DNA of 64,000 nt, taken from NCBI GenBank assembly GCA_018417955.1, contig JACTVC010000027.1:372001-436000 (forward strand), written 5' to 3'. The translations under genes were made by a program, and so were the position numbers. The DNA comes from Laccaria trichodermophora (Eukaryota; Basidiomycota; Agaricomycetes; Agaricales; Hydnangiaceae). The notes beneath the pieces are model-generated. The model was not told the DNA's origin, did not search any database, and saw only the letters and a program-made list of their open reading frames with translations. Below are positions 1 to 11,461 of this stretch, one piece after another. Positions within the stretch are counted from its first letter, which is position 1. Each line of letters begins with the position of its first letter.

Positions 1-569
1 TGTATACCCTTGTATACCTCGATCACTGTACGTATAAGCTATTTATAAACACCATTGTTCGGGACTCCGCCAGATACCGCTCCAAGAACAAGAGGATTGG
101 ATACTTCGGATCGTTTGAATAAAGTTGGTGAACACTGTTCAGGGGATCTACATTGTAGAGGGAAATACGTAAAGGAAGCTTTCGTGTACAGAGAAATGTT
201 TTGCCTCCTCCCAACCTCCTCCAGTTAACGTGTTAGCTGCATGTTGCCAAGTCAGAGGTTTTCGGCGCCTATTATGACATGATGGCTCATCAAGGGCGCC
301 TCAACTCGCTCCCACCAACAAACGTGTTACTGTCTGTGTACTTATTCTGACGCATATAAAGATGTATACGTATTTAAATTGAAAGGACACCGGGGACACT
401 TGATTATTATCTCCAAGTACGTAGGACTCGCATAATACTTGTTGTTGGGAGCTGCAAGTGAATTGGTTGGCAGGGAAGGGCCCGAAGTTACACTATTTAA
501 GTAGCCCCGATTGATGATAATTATACTTAACTGGGGTATATCCTCGTACCCAAAATCCCACACACTGAC

Positions 570-994
570 ATGAATGGGAATCCCGCCAAGCCTAGGCCCG
601 CAAGGCCAGGGTCAGCGCAACCTGCCGATGCGAATGGAACGTTCGGTAGGTGGTGTAATACCTGAGCCTGAGAGTACTGATATTGAGGTTGACCATGAGG
701 GACGGCCTGGGACGGCGTAATACTTATCGTGGGCATACCATTGGCTACGCTGTTATGAAACTAATGACAGAAGATGCCAAGAAGATCATGATGCTACAGG
801 AGCGCGCGGTGGCGAATGGTGGTGCGGTTCCGGGACAGCTGCCACCGCTCGATCCTGCGTCTCTCACATTTGTGAGGGCGAGATACACCTTAACGCTATC
901 AAATGAGCTGGGACGAGATAGTTGCGGACTGGGGCGGAGGTCGATCCGCGGCTTGAAGTTGAGGGTGAGTGGTGGAGAGGCAGGACGAGGGTAG
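570..994 (+). CDS. possible small spliced gene or gene fragment
   Basis: An ATG at 570 opens a Pro/Ala-rich stretch (MNGNPAKPRPARPG) of about 24 residues that ends at a plausible GTAGGT donor near 643. A later open frame (about 683-994) reads through YRGHTIGYAVMKLMTEDAKK and LPPLDPASLTFVRARY, which look protein-like rather than random. I do not recognise a family and cannot fix the exon joins. It could equally be a remnant of a larger gene. The following stretch to 1731 shows no gene that I can support. Confidence 0.2.
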
Positions 995-1731
995 GAAGGG
1001 AGAGATGGTTTTTTAAAAAAGTGGGTTGTTGAGGTTCTGGAGGGGGGAAAGCCTGCGGAATTAAAGACGGTGGGCTAAGCAGGAGGATTTGGATGCCTCA
1101 ATTTTGCGGTACGTTGGGCCTTTTTTTGGCTTTCAGCTACATAGACACGTCTATTTATCACTCTGCTCTCAATAGGACTTTTTCTGGCCTGTTCTTACTA
1201 TGATTATTGAGGAAAAGAGAACGCTGATCATGCCAAAAATTGAATAGTCAAGGCAAACCGGCAGTTTCACTGCATTTTTCACGTCGAGAGATTTAACTCG
1301 CCGTCGAAAGATCTATGCTAACGCGCTCGCGCAAACTGGCACAGATTTTGAGCTGCCTTGCCTAGGTCAATTATACAAGCTTCCATGCGTATTTCTAATC
1401 ACCCAAAAAGAACTTATGTATGCAATTGAAGAACCGATGTTGTGCCACATGAAGCGCCCGTCCTGGCCCTGCTTGCTCAAAAGCTAGCAGAACCGGTGAA
1501 ATTTTTTTTTAGATAATTGATTCGTAAAGTTGTCGTCTCTCTGCAATTTGCTACGAGTTTGTTGCCATTGAACTGTTGAATACGGAGATGACTGGGGCTG
1601 TTACAAATAACGGTGCGATGTCGTAACTGAAAAGCGACTAAGTCAAGCGTCGAGCGACAAGAGAGACGAGTTAAAGTCAAAATAGAGGGAAATAGGCGCT
1701 TTTTTAACGATCCTAACAGGTTGTCTGCATC

Positions 1732-2924
1732 CTAATGTGCGTTTTGGCAGAGGTACAATAACCTCTCAAGGTTCCGTCGGCAATCATTGGCGGCCATACG
1801 GTTGGGAAAGGAGAGCGATAACGTCGGGAAGAGCGCATGAAGATGATGGGCGATAGGTATGAGATCGCGACCTGTAATGATGCCGCCAACGTGCAGGTAA
1901 TTGAGGTTGTGCGATGCGCGAATACATGGTGTTTTAAGGGAGAGATGGGATAGGTCTATCGGCATTTCTAACCTTTGTAATTGAGGTAGGCCCTCTGCAA
2001 CATATTTTAGGGCTTCCATGGTAGCGAGTCGCCCGCTAGCAGTGCGCACATATCCAGCCAAGCGCAGTACTTGAAGATCGGGCCAAACTGAGATCATATG
2101 GAGGATATCGCTGTCGGACCAAAGTGATACTAGGTCGTTATCCACTATGAGTTTTTGGAGCCGACAGTTGTCAAGAAGTGGTCTCAAGTATGAGATACCC
2201 GTGACTGGTGTGCTATGTTCTCTTCGAACTAGATGGAAGAATGAGATTTCGCACAACTGATTGCCCGGCCGTCCGACGCTGCTTGCTATCTCCTGCCATA
2301 GTTCCAACGACCCTCGCTGGCTCTCTGTCTGGAGGGAAAGGACAAGGATCCGGAGAGAGTCGAAGCAGCAGGCCTTGAAAGATGAAATGACCAAATCCGA
2401 GGGTATTTGGAGAGTCAGAGATTGTAAACCCCTGAATGTCTGCATATCCGCTGGAAGGGAAAACGCGGAAGCCTTCCAGAATGAGAGTGAAAGCTCCTGT
2501 AGCGAATCCAACGATGCGATGGGTTCTAACTGAATGATACAGGGTTTGAATAGATCAATGCTGAGGCGACGCAGAGACGAGGCATATTTGAAAGTTTGGC
2601 ACACTTGCTCCGATAGAGAACCACAATACGTGAAGTTCTGGATGGCGGGGCACCCATCAAAGATGCTCTGGAGCAACGCCGCTTCTGGGATGTTGGAATA
2701 TCCGAAAAATTCTACTTCGAGTAGAGTCGGAGAAAGAAAGATGGGTAGGATTTGTGGGCATGATGTGACTGATAGGAATGAAAGCCGGGGAAGGAGGGGA
2801 CGTCCGCGAAGATACTGCGCTATACGTAGGTGAACGAAATCATGGACGTTATCTGCAGACGTGTCTGTGATCATTGATAGCCTCCTAATCCGACATGCAT
2901 AGCTTTCAAATCTTAACCAGTGGT
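1732..2924 (-). pseudogene. F-box/LRR-like protein, 3' (LRR) half of an interrupted gene
   Basis: A 380-codon open frame (2874-1732) has the texture of the C-terminal leucine-rich region of the large agaricomycete F-box-like family: repeated L..L.L stretches such as LQSLTLQIP, LRILVLSLQ, LQVLRLAGY and LQRLEMPIDL. The frame continues upstream of the first ATG to about 2924 and reads DHWLRFESYACRIRRLS, the spacer that normally follows the F-box in this family. There is no F-box in this piece. An F-box exon on the same strand starts at 5318, so I infer one gene split by the 2925-4994 segment. An alternative is two unrelated fragments of different F-box paralogues. Proteins of this family are presumed SCF-ligase substrate adaptors. 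Confidence 0.6.
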
Positions 2925-2940
2925 CATCATCAGGAAAAAA
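2925..2940 (+). repeat. left inverted-repeat arm of the 2.07-kb segment
   Basis: CATCATCAGGAAAAAA, the exact inverse of 4979-4994. Confidence 0.5.
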
Positions 2941-3676
2941 CGTTTTAGCCGATAGATCACCAGTTAGATCAGTAGCCGATCGTACCTGTTATAGTCATCA
3001 ATAGCTTGGCGGACTTCATCATTGTGCTGATTGATATCTGTAGGCCGTCAGTCTGTCGCATTGTGCAATAGGGCTGACAGAGGTGCCGCCGCATCAATCG
3101 TAGGGTCTGTAGCTGCTGCCAAGCGCTACATTGGCTATCAGTGCTACAAGGATCTCATAGAAAGTTTCCTTTAGTAGTATCAGATGTGTGCGCAAGCTTC
3201 CAAGGTCGGAAATTTGGGGGGTTTTGCACAGCCATTGCCCTCACTGAAATAATGAATGAAGATCCACTTTTGTGAATCAATTATCTGCTACAAGCCTATT
3301 GTGACCTACATGGGAGCACTTTGCAGAGGCCATTGGTATGTAAGTACTCAATAATTCGACGGGACTTCGTAACTTGATCTTGAATAAAAATTCACGCGCG
3401 GATCATCGGAGTTGTAAGTTGTATCGGATCACGGCCCGGTGTCATATCAGATGTGAAAAATTCATCTCTCTCCTATCAACGACCACCATGCCCTGCCCTC
3501 CTCGCCCCAAGACGACGCATTGTCGTTCGCAAAACCATTGCACGCTGCCCTTCAGCTTCAGAAACCCTTCCACTTCACCATCGGTCCCCCAGGCTTTGAG
3601 ATGATGTATCGCCATCCGCTAAATGGCCTGTGTACACGTGGGTCGCGTACAGGTGTCGGACGGCATTGGTCGTGGT

Positions 3677-4649
3677 TCAGAACCTGCAAAAGACAAGAAC
3701 GAAAAGGTTTGTTCCTCTCAAGACCCTAGGCACGAAGAAGAACTTACCTACTTTGCTCAGAGTCGTCACCGCCTTTCGTTGCCTCGACGCAACATATCGA
3801 CTTCCGCCAATCACTATCCCAACATGACGTGGTCTTTCCGGGACTGTTCCCTTATTTTCGGTTGACGTTGTGGGCTGGAACAACTACGCAAGGTAATTTG
3901 TGATGATCTGACAAAGTGTTCGATGTACCTTTGTCGTTTGTTCGCTCACGTCGCCGCCTCTCTCCAACTCTCCAAGGCTTGCCACGACGTATCGTCGTCT
4001 GCCAAACCCGTTTGGGACTTCGTTGATTTGGCCGCATGTCATAGCTTCCGGATAGAGGTGAGTTTTATGTTGCTTTCAGAGCTGAGGTGAATACTTACCT
4101 TTTAAAAGGTCATTTACACGCAGTACTACTTCCCTATCTGCCTTCAACGCAACGCCGTCCTCGATACTGTTAATCTTCAAAGTAAGCTGTTAGTCCTTGT
4201 TGTTCTGTGAATAGTCATGTGCTTACCTTTTAGTTTTGCCCCGTTATCGCCTTCCAATCCACCTTGTCAAAGTTCAACAGGGCGTATCGTCGGCGAAACC
4301 TGCTGGGAACGTTGTTGGTCTTTTGCAAACACGCCGCCCGTTGTAGCTTCAAGATGTGTGTGAGTTTTATGTTGATTTGAATTCTGAGTATTCACTTACC
4401 TCTCTAAAGGCCGTTGATGTACGTTGGCGCCTTCCGAACCTTTCCCTGTGTTCGCCCCATCACCAACAAGGCCGTAATCGCCTTCCGCGTCAGTTCGTTG
4501 TCAAGCTCTGATGCGTATTTGTTGATCTTGTAAGACGTCAGTTTGTGTAGAGGTTCACCTTCCGTATCACACAAGGACATTCTTGCCATCCCCATCTCTG
4601 CCTTTGCGGCTGCTGTCCAGGAGTAGGAGGGGAGCTCGGAGACAGACAT
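3677..4649 (-). other. duplicated exon-like modules with intron signals, possible decayed spliced gene
   Basis: The minus strand shows several short open segments separated by strong donor sites (AAAAGGTAAG-like at about 4394, 4228, 4099 and 3748) and plausible acceptors. One example is a 64-bp GTAAGT...TTTTGCAG intron at 3684-3747. Two kinds of module recur: one beginning KIN (MSVSELPSYSW...YKINKYASELDNELTRKA and LKINSIEDGVALKADREV), and one with VP.(R/G)F.RRRY. In-frame stops sit directly before two donors, so the gene may be decayed. The plus strand also has open exon-like segments here (for example LQLSKACHDVSSSAKPVW), so the orientation is not certain. No family recognised. Confidence 0.25.
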
Positions 4650-4978
4650 TGATTATGATATCCTATATCATCTAGTAATCTTTCATAGATGGCATTTGTA
4701 AATTGACAAGAGGGGAAATATATGTCTAATCTGCATCTACGTTAAGCTGGTTTCTATCTGTGCTACGTTGTACAATACTGTCTATATTTTCCTATGTATA
4801 ACAACAGGACTTCCATACTATGATACTCTGAGGTGCTATGTGGTGAGCAGGTAAGGCTATATATGTAATTGTAGTGCTATATAAAGTGACAGTGATACTA
4901 TGGGGTACTATATAAAGGGGGGGTTGCAAAAGTGCTACCGTAGCTATCACGACCATATTGTGCAATGTCGTAACCACT

Positions 4979-4994
4979 TTTTTTCCTGATGATG
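4979..4994 (-). repeat. right inverted-repeat arm of the 2.07-kb segment
   Basis: TTTTTTCCTGATGATG, reverse complement of the 2925-2940 arm, with one further T matching at 4978. Confidence 0.5.
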
Positions 4995-5099
4995 CTTGAT
5001 GACGTCTAGGAAGGTCTAAATAGGCCAGGTTATTGGGTTGCTTGGATCATTAAAGAGAGAACTGGCGTGTTTCCTGTCCCTGGAACCGTGGGGTAAACT

Positions 5100-5318
5100 A
5101 AAACTTGGTATGACCTTGAAAAGCGGCAAGACGGAGGTCATATCTCTCCATAAAATGTCTATGGCTTGACATGAAACAATTTTGGTGCAACAGGCAGCGG
5201 CAACAAGTGTAGCCCTTCTTTGCCGCTCCGAGGCGAAATCTTTTTCGGGTACGCCAAAGTGATCAAGAATGATGCCGGCAATCTCTGGGATACTGAATAT
5301 GTTGCGGGGCGCCGCCAT
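5100..5318 (-). pseudogene. F-box exon, 5' half of an interrupted F-box/LRR gene
   Basis: The frame starting at 5318 encodes about 73 residues with the layout of agaricomycete F-box proteins: IPEIAGIILDHFG, then RRATLVAAACCTK, then AIDILWRDMTSVLPLFKVIP. This is the F-box helix pattern followed by the usual W.(D/E)(M/L)..LLPL motif. The open frame then runs into non-matching sequence, probably an intron, without reaching any LRR region. The expected continuation is found on the same strand at 2924-1732, across the inverted-repeat segment. Only about 80 bp of non-repeat sequence separates its start codon from the hAT-like pair upstream. Confidence 0.6.
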
Positions 5319-5400
5319 CTGTGATGATTGCTCTGGCCAAGTTGCAACGAGCTTGTTTGTGATGATGTGCCACTGCCAAACAATTAGTCGTGTATCCTTG

Positions 5401-5408
5401 AGTCAGAG
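5401..5408 (+). repeat. left 8-bp target-site duplication of the tandem hAT-like pair
   Basis: AGTCAGAG immediately precedes the first element terminus and is repeated exactly at 8637-8644, after the second element. An 8-bp duplication is the hAT hallmark. Confidence 0.7.
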
Positions 5409-7019
5409 GGCTCCCTACTCATACCTGTGTCCAAAATTTTAAATAAATAATAATAAATAAAGAAGGAAGGGGAAAAAAAGGGAAGAAAAAGGGAGGGATT
5501 TGGCTGACCAAGGTATGGTTTGAGCTGATATTCAGGCAGCCTTCATGAGCTGGTCAGCTTGTGCGAACTCAGACGGCGAAACGAATGGTTGGTTCTATTT
5601 GGCATCAGCATAGCCACGGCAGTAGTGAACCTAATAAATATTCACTAGCGAGTTCACTACTTCGTGTGGTACCTTCCAGTGGCTCCCTCGCACTAAAAAA
5701 ATTCAGCTATAATTTAGATGTATATATAAGCAAATAAACAAATTTCTATGCCTTTCCATGGCATATTGAGCAATACAGGTCAGTTTTCACTACTGAATCA
5801 CATGTGCAGCGCTTAGATAATTTGTGAATCACGCGGATGCTCATTTCGTCACTTGCTCACTCTCGTCCAACATCACCACTCCAAGTCTCTCCAAATCAGC
5901 GAAGGAACCAGGTATCAAAGGTAAGTAACGTGTTTTTTTTTTTCATTTTGTTGCTCAATATGATGAATTCACTGCAGTAAACAACCGAGGCGGCGGTCAG
6001 TACGACTGACCGCCGCCTCTGATTAACCTCACCACACACAGCTCTTCTCGGCTCTCGCCACGCCCAAATCACCTCATTGACCATCTCGGACCTCAAAGTA
6101 CGCTTTCACGCCACCGAACGACCGCATACTGCGCCCCTCCCCGTCTCCTCATTGCGAGCATGCCGGTGCTCTGCCCCTCTCTTCTCTCGGATTTACGGCC
6201 TCTCCCACCACTCGTCCCATCGAACGAAACAGCGGCCGTCGCGCCTCTCTATTCGCCATCACCATTCCCCCTCCCCTGTTCCGGGCTCCATCACAGCGAG
6301 GCAGGAGACGCAGTTGGGTGGGCATAAACACAGGCCCAAGTAGCCGTCGTTTGTGTGCACCATCCGCTGCTAGGTCCTCGTCCCCACCGTCCTCGCCAAC
6401 ACCTCAACCACCACCAAATTCGGACACGAACAACCGTATTTCCGCCTTCTCCCCCCTTTTCATTTCAATGCTAATGCCTCAGCCACCACCCACAGCTCCC
6501 CTAACCTGCGTATTCAGACACGCGCGACCGCGCCCCTACCCTCTCTCCCCTTTCCAGTCCAACGCCTCAGATCCGTGGCTGACTGTTTCCGCAAGCCATG
6601 CGTGAACGCGAGTAGGCGTGCCATGTTGCTCTGCCCACCATTCTTTCTGGTTACCTCGCTACTCAAGTATGTTACATCAATTCAATATTAAAACATATAA
6701 ATTTCCGCTTCCTGTTTCTACTATCCCTTCCCTAACATTCAGTACTACAAAGCTTGCAATTTCATATCTGTGTTTTCAGGCTCCTCCATTATTCTTTTCA
6801 AATTCTTTGTAAGATTTTCAAGTATTTTCAATGCTAGACAATTTGGCATTGAAAAATAAAATAAAAGTACATTCAAACTAATATATAGCTTCAGATATTG
6901 CGTTGAACGAAGGAGCAAAAGAAGAGGGGCATCGGCATCCCAAATTGGAAGGTCATGTGATTCTTTTAAACTCCGTTCAGTAGTGATCAGTAGTGAAGCA
7001 CAGGTATGAGTAGCGACCC
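5409..7019. mobile_element. non-autonomous hAT-like element, copy 1
   Basis: The 1,611-bp unit begins GGCTCCCTACTCATACCTGTG, and its end is the inverse of GGGTCGCTACTCATACCTGTG, giving 21-bp terminal inverted repeats with two mismatches. Subterminal AGTAGTGA/TCACTACT octamers recur near both ends (about 5620, 5650, 5785 and 6980), as in hAT transposase-binding regions. There is no transposase. The internal open frames are short and identical in the second copy, so they are not evidence for genes. An internal 15-bp palindrome lies at 5987-6019. The junction with copy 2 is the 6-bp AGTCAG. Confidence 0.7.
5987..6019. repeat. 15-bp perfect palindrome with 3-nt loop inside hAT-like copy 1
   Basis: GAGGCGGCGGTCAGT, ACG, ACTGACCGCCGCCTC: a perfect hairpin-capable inverted repeat. 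The same palindrome is present in copy 2 at 7604-7636. Confidence 0.8.
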
Positions 7020-7025
7020 AGTCAG

Positions 7026-8636
7026 GGCTCCCTACTCATACCTGTGTCCAAAATTTTAAATAAATAATAATAAATAAAGAAGGAAGGGGAAAAAAAGGGA
7101 AGAAAAAGGGAGGGATTTGGCTGACCAAGGTATGGTTTGAGCTGATATTCAGGCAGCCTTCATGAGCTGGTCAGCTTGTGCGAACTCAGACGGCGAAACG
7201 AATGGTTGGTTCTATTTGGCATCAGCATAGCCACGGCAGTAGTGAACCTAATAAATATTCACTAGCGAGTTCACTACTTCGTGTGGTACCTTCCAGTGGC
7301 TCCCTCGCACTAAAAAAATTCAGCTATAATTTAGATGTATATATAAGCAAATAAACAAATTTCTATGCCTTTCCATGGCATATTGAGCAATACAGGTCAG
7401 TTTTCACTACTGAATCACATGTGCAGCGCTTAGATAATTTGTGAATCACGCGGATGCTCATTTCGTCACTTGCTCACTCTCGTCCAACATCACCACTCCA
7501 AGTCTCTCCAAATCAGCGAAGGAACCAGGTATCAAAGGTAAGTAACGTGTTTTTTTTTTTCATTTTGTTGCTCAATATGATGAATTCACTGCAGTAAACA
7601 ACCGAGGCGGCGGTCAGTACGACTGACCGCCGCCTCTGATTAACCTCACCACACACAGCTCTTCTCGGCTCTCGCCACGCCCAAATCACCTCATTGACCA
7701 TCTCGGACCTCAAAGTACGCTTTCACGCCACCGAACGACCGCATACTGCGCCCCTCCCCGTCTCCTCATTGCGAGCATGCCGGTGCTCTGCCCCTCTCTT
7801 CTCTCGGATTTACGGCCTCTCCCACCACTCGTCCCATCGAACGAAACAGCGGCCGTCGCGCCTCTCTATTCGCCATCACCATTCCCCCTCCCCTGTTCCG
7901 GGCTCCATCACAGCGAGGCAGGAGACGCAGTTGGGTGGGCATAAACACAGGCCCAAGTAGCCGTCGTTTGTGTGCACCATCCGCTGCTAGGTCCTCGTCC
8001 CCACCGTCCTCGCCAACACCTCAACCACCACCAAATTCGGACACGAACAACCGTATTTCCGCCTTCTCCCCCCTTTTCATTTCAATGCTAATGCCTCAGC
8101 CACCACCCACAGCTCCCCTAACCTGCGTATTCAGACACGCGCGACCGCGCCCCTACCCTCTCTCCCCTTTCCAGTCCAACGCCTCAGATCCGTGGCTGAC
8201 TGTTTCCGCAAGCCATGCGTGAACGCGAGTAGGCGTGCCATGTTGCTCTGCCCACCATTCTTTCTGGTTACCTCGCTACTCAAGTATGTTACATCAATTC
8301 AATATTAAAACATATAAATTTCCGCTTCCTGTTTCTACTATCCCTTCCCTAACATTCAGTACTACAAAGCTTGCAATTTCATATCTGTGTTTTCAGGCTC
8401 CTCCATTATTCTTTTCAAATTCTTTGTAAGATTTTCAAGTATTTTCAATGCTAGACAATTTGGCATTGAAAAATAAAATAAAAGTACATTCAAACTAATA
8501 TATAGCTTCAGATATTGCGTTGAACGAAGGAGCAAAAGAAGAGGGGCATCGGCATCCCAAATTGGAAGGTCATGTGATTCTTTTAAACTCCGTTCAGTAG
8601 TGATCAGTAGTGAAGCACAGGTATGAGTAGCGACCC
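7026..8636. mobile_element. non-autonomous hAT-like element, copy 2 (tandem, head-to-tail)
   Basis: This is the same 1,611-bp element in direct orientation, offset by exactly 1,617 bp. Every open frame in copy 1 reappears unchanged here, so the copies are essentially identical over their length, implying a recent duplication. The outer ends of the pair carry the AGTCAGAG duplication, and the single inner junction has AGTCAG. Its right end lies 47 bp before the ATG of the SMYD-like gene, so the element supplies nearly all proximal upstream sequence of that gene. Confidence 0.7.
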
Positions 8637-8644
8637 AGTCAGAG
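8637..8644 (+). repeat. right 8-bp target-site duplication of the tandem hAT-like pair
   Basis: AGTCAGAG, exact match to 5401-5408. Confidence 0.7.
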
Positions 8645-8683
8645 TCTTCATTTGGGCTTCATACTCCTGTGCACTCTACGACG

Positions 8684-11062
8684 ATGTCGGCGTTCTCTAA
8701 GCTAAAGGCAGCACGAAAATTGCGAGAAAAAAAGTCGTACGTTGGGTCAAAGTCACCTGGATCTGTAGCGTCGAGTTCATCGGACGTCGTTCCAACCACA
8801 GATTACCCTGCAAACATCTCTAATGCAGAAACGTCGCAGGCGGTGACAACAGTCGTCGAAATGGGCGACCTTTGTAGGCCTTTTAATTCAGCACTGGAAT
8901 TAAGAGTATCGGACGACGAGAAGGGAAGGGGTCGAGGGGTGTTCAGCAAGTTTCTCCGGAAGCCTGGTGAGTTTTTTTTGTTTGGGAGTTTCCGTGCATT
9001 TCTATTTACCCACATTACAACGCTAGGCGACGTTCTTCTCTCTGTAAAACCCAACGTAGCAGCCCTTTCGGTCCAACACTTGGAAGATTACTGCTCCAAC
9101 TGCTTTGGTCCTGGTTCTGAGCCGTTAAAGAGATGTGCCATCTGCAAAGTTGTGTTCTATTGCGATTCAGTAGGTCTTAAATACGGAACTGCTCTCTACT
9201 ATATCCCTAACTTGAGTTCCCAGAAGTGTCAATCGGTAGATTGGATCTTTCACAAACAGGAATGTGTCGCTTTGCAGAGATGGGTTTCCAATCGGTCCGC
9301 CACCGCCGAACCCTCTTCGTCTCTCACGGATTCATCACCTCCGCTGCCTCGCGTTCCCAACGATGCTATCCGATGTCTGGCTCGGATTCTCTGGAGAAGA
9401 CAAAAGATGGGTGACGCTAGTATCTGGGTATGCCGGTTTTGCGCTGGTTAGCTCAATTGTTTGAATGCTTACCACCTTTGTGACTTTAGGCTAGGGAAAT
9501 TGACGCTATGCAATCTCGTGGGTCCCCCTTGCACCTCATCAGGACTTTTGATAATTACTCCTTACGATAAGACCGGACATCGTTGTCAAAAGACCCCAAT
9601 GCTCGGGACTCACAGCTTCACACGTTTCTGGCACATTCCCTGGTTCGCTTTCTGGGCCTCTCATCTCCAGAAGAGCTCGCAGCTTTCGGTATGCAGAATA
9701 CCTCTGATCTAGTGGACCTAATCTCTCGGGTATGTCTATCCTTTCTGTCTGCCTTACGAGTACGTTCTTACTTGACCTCTCAGTTCACCACTAATACTTT
9801 TACAATCACATCTCCGACCCTAGCCCCGCTTGGAGCCTGTGTATCTCCCTCTGTGGCACTGATCAACCATTCTTGTGACCCCAACGCGGTGGTCGTGTTT
9901 CCCCGCTCGGCGAAGGAGGGCGAGCCCCTTATGCAAGTTGTCGCACTCAAATACATCAGCCCAGATGAGGAGGTGTGTTTGTCTTCTTTCCAGGCTCAGC
10001 GATAACCCTGTTAATAAAGTGTTTTAGATTCTTACAGCCTATATCGACACCACACTGCCCACCGGATTGAGACAGCAAGCTCTGAAGGAGACGTATCACT
10101 TCGTCTGCGAGTGTCCCTTGTGCTCACCCCCGCCAACGAGCCCTGTTGATTGGAGAGAAGCGATGTGGTGTCCAAAGAAATGTGGCGGGGTATGTAGGGT
10201 GCCCATGAAGGGTTGGTGACTTGTTACAATCTTTTAACCTGAGCTGACAGTCGTCGCCGTAGGAAACAGCCTGACACGATGTGAGAAATGTAAAGCGCCG
10301 GTCAAAGATACCGACGCTGTTTTGGACGCTCTACGCGTTGGTCAAGAAGGGTTAGACAAAGCTGAGAAAGTGCAGTTTTCAGGTTTGCTCTTCTACTCGA
10401 TCTGGTAGCTCCCTCTCTTGACGAGTTTTACAGACCCAGCCAAAGCTTTGCAACTCACAACGAACCTCATACCCATTTTGATCTCCACGGGTCTCGTCCC
10501 AGCTTCTCATCCCCTCCTCGGCCTGTCGAGGCTACATACCTCTTTCCTTATCGCCAACCTGGGCTCTTCGCCCCTGTCCGCTGCCAGCTCAGATGAAGAG
10601 ATACAATCCCCGCAAGTTCAAGCAGAGGCTACACCAGCTCGAGCTCAAGAGGAGCTAGACGAAGCTATCAGAGCCGCTACGCGTTCTAGCACAGGGCTAT
10701 GTCAGATCCTGGTACACGGGCACCCTGTGAGGGGCGTTGCACTTGCTGAGCTTGGCAAGCTTCTCAGCATCGACGAACCCGCGCCTAAGCACGTTGTTCA
10801 AGCTGGTCAAGACACACCATCCGCGTCTGGGATGCCTCAAGTGGCCGTGTACCCTCCCTCAGGGCCAGCTCGCCTCAAGTTGGCATATGACACATTGGTG
10901 AGGACGAGAGGGGAGGTGATGGTTGGGTTTGGAGCTGTGAGTGAAGGCGGAGAGTTGGGGGCTCTGGTTAGGAGCGCCATCGTGAACCTGGAAAAGGAGT
11001 TGGGGGCTTGGAGCACGGGTCTGAGGAATGTGAGGGAGGTTGAGATGAAGGGGGGTAGGTGA
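8684..11062 (+). CDS. SET and MYND domain protein (SMYD/Set6-like lysine methyltransferase)
   Basis: Nine exons give a 645-aa product: 8684-8966, 9027-9169, 9224-9427, 9490-9517, 9572-9729, 9784-9972, 10028-10211, 10263-10382 and 10434-11062. The frame is kept throughout and the total is a multiple of three. The MYND zinc finger reads CSNCF...RCAICKVVFYC, then C...HKQEC after intron 2. The split SET domain carries the S-adenosylmethionine/lysine pocket motif ALINHSCDPNAVVVF, followed by the post-SET cysteines CECPLC and the region NSLTRCEKCKA. Such proteins methylate protein lysines, usually in nucleus or cytoplasm. MSAFSKLKAARKLREKK at 8684 is preferred over an in-frame ATG at 8669. The 3' end faces the convergent GT90 gene. 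A tandem hAT-like pair occupies its promoter position. Confidence 0.9.
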
Positions 11063-11461
11063 GGGGCTGTATGCAGTTCGTGCATGCGCGTCTGACAGGT
11101 CTAAAGTACTAGGGACCAATGACATCTTCCTTCCGATTTTTTGGCTTGATGAGGTACATCTGGAATCTGCAGTGAATCGCAGTTTGACTCGCCACCGCGA
11201 TGACTCTGTGCCTTGGTATTCATTCAAAACAACTTCGTCCTCATCCATCCCTCTTATCGTGGTTCTTTCCATACCATATTTCACATCTACGCTAGCCTAT
11301 TCAGTGGTCCCAACAGAAATTGGCGGATGAACAACTTGTTGCCCAAGCTTGGGAAGCCGTCTTTTTTGGCATATCGTCTCGAGGACTTGCCGAATCCAAT
11401 TGCAAATGCTAGGGCAAAGAAAGGTTTCTAGTACTAGCATTCCCAGGACATCTAGGAGATT

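Larger units (their letters stand above)
2925..4994. mobile_element. 2.07-kb segment bounded by 16-bp inverted repeats, inside an F-box gene
   Basis: The sequence CATCATCAGGAAAAAA at 2925-2940 recurs as its reverse complement at 4979-4994. The matching arms extend imperfectly a further ten or so bases inward. The segment lies between the F-box exon (5100-5318) and the LRR half (1732-2924) of what appears to be one minus-strand gene. Together this suggests an inserted mobile element. No transposase is recognisable and no clear target-site duplication flanks the arms, so the superfamily is unknown. Its interior carries exon-like duplicated modules (3677-4649). Confidence 0.4.

Noticed and set aside
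2261..2833. Plus-strand frames of 90 and 99 aa across the LRR half
   Set aside because: Antisense to the LRR coding sequence, with no independent support.
6077..8429. Paired short frames (88, 95 and 64 aa) repeated at 1,617-bp spacing
   Set aside because: They are identical because the whole element is duplicated; no known protein pattern or splice structure supports coding.
9518..9571. In-frame stop that seemed to break the SMYD-like gene
   Set aside because: A 54-bp GTGGGT...ATAAG intron removes it and restores the family sequence SHRTSLSKDP, so the gene is intact.
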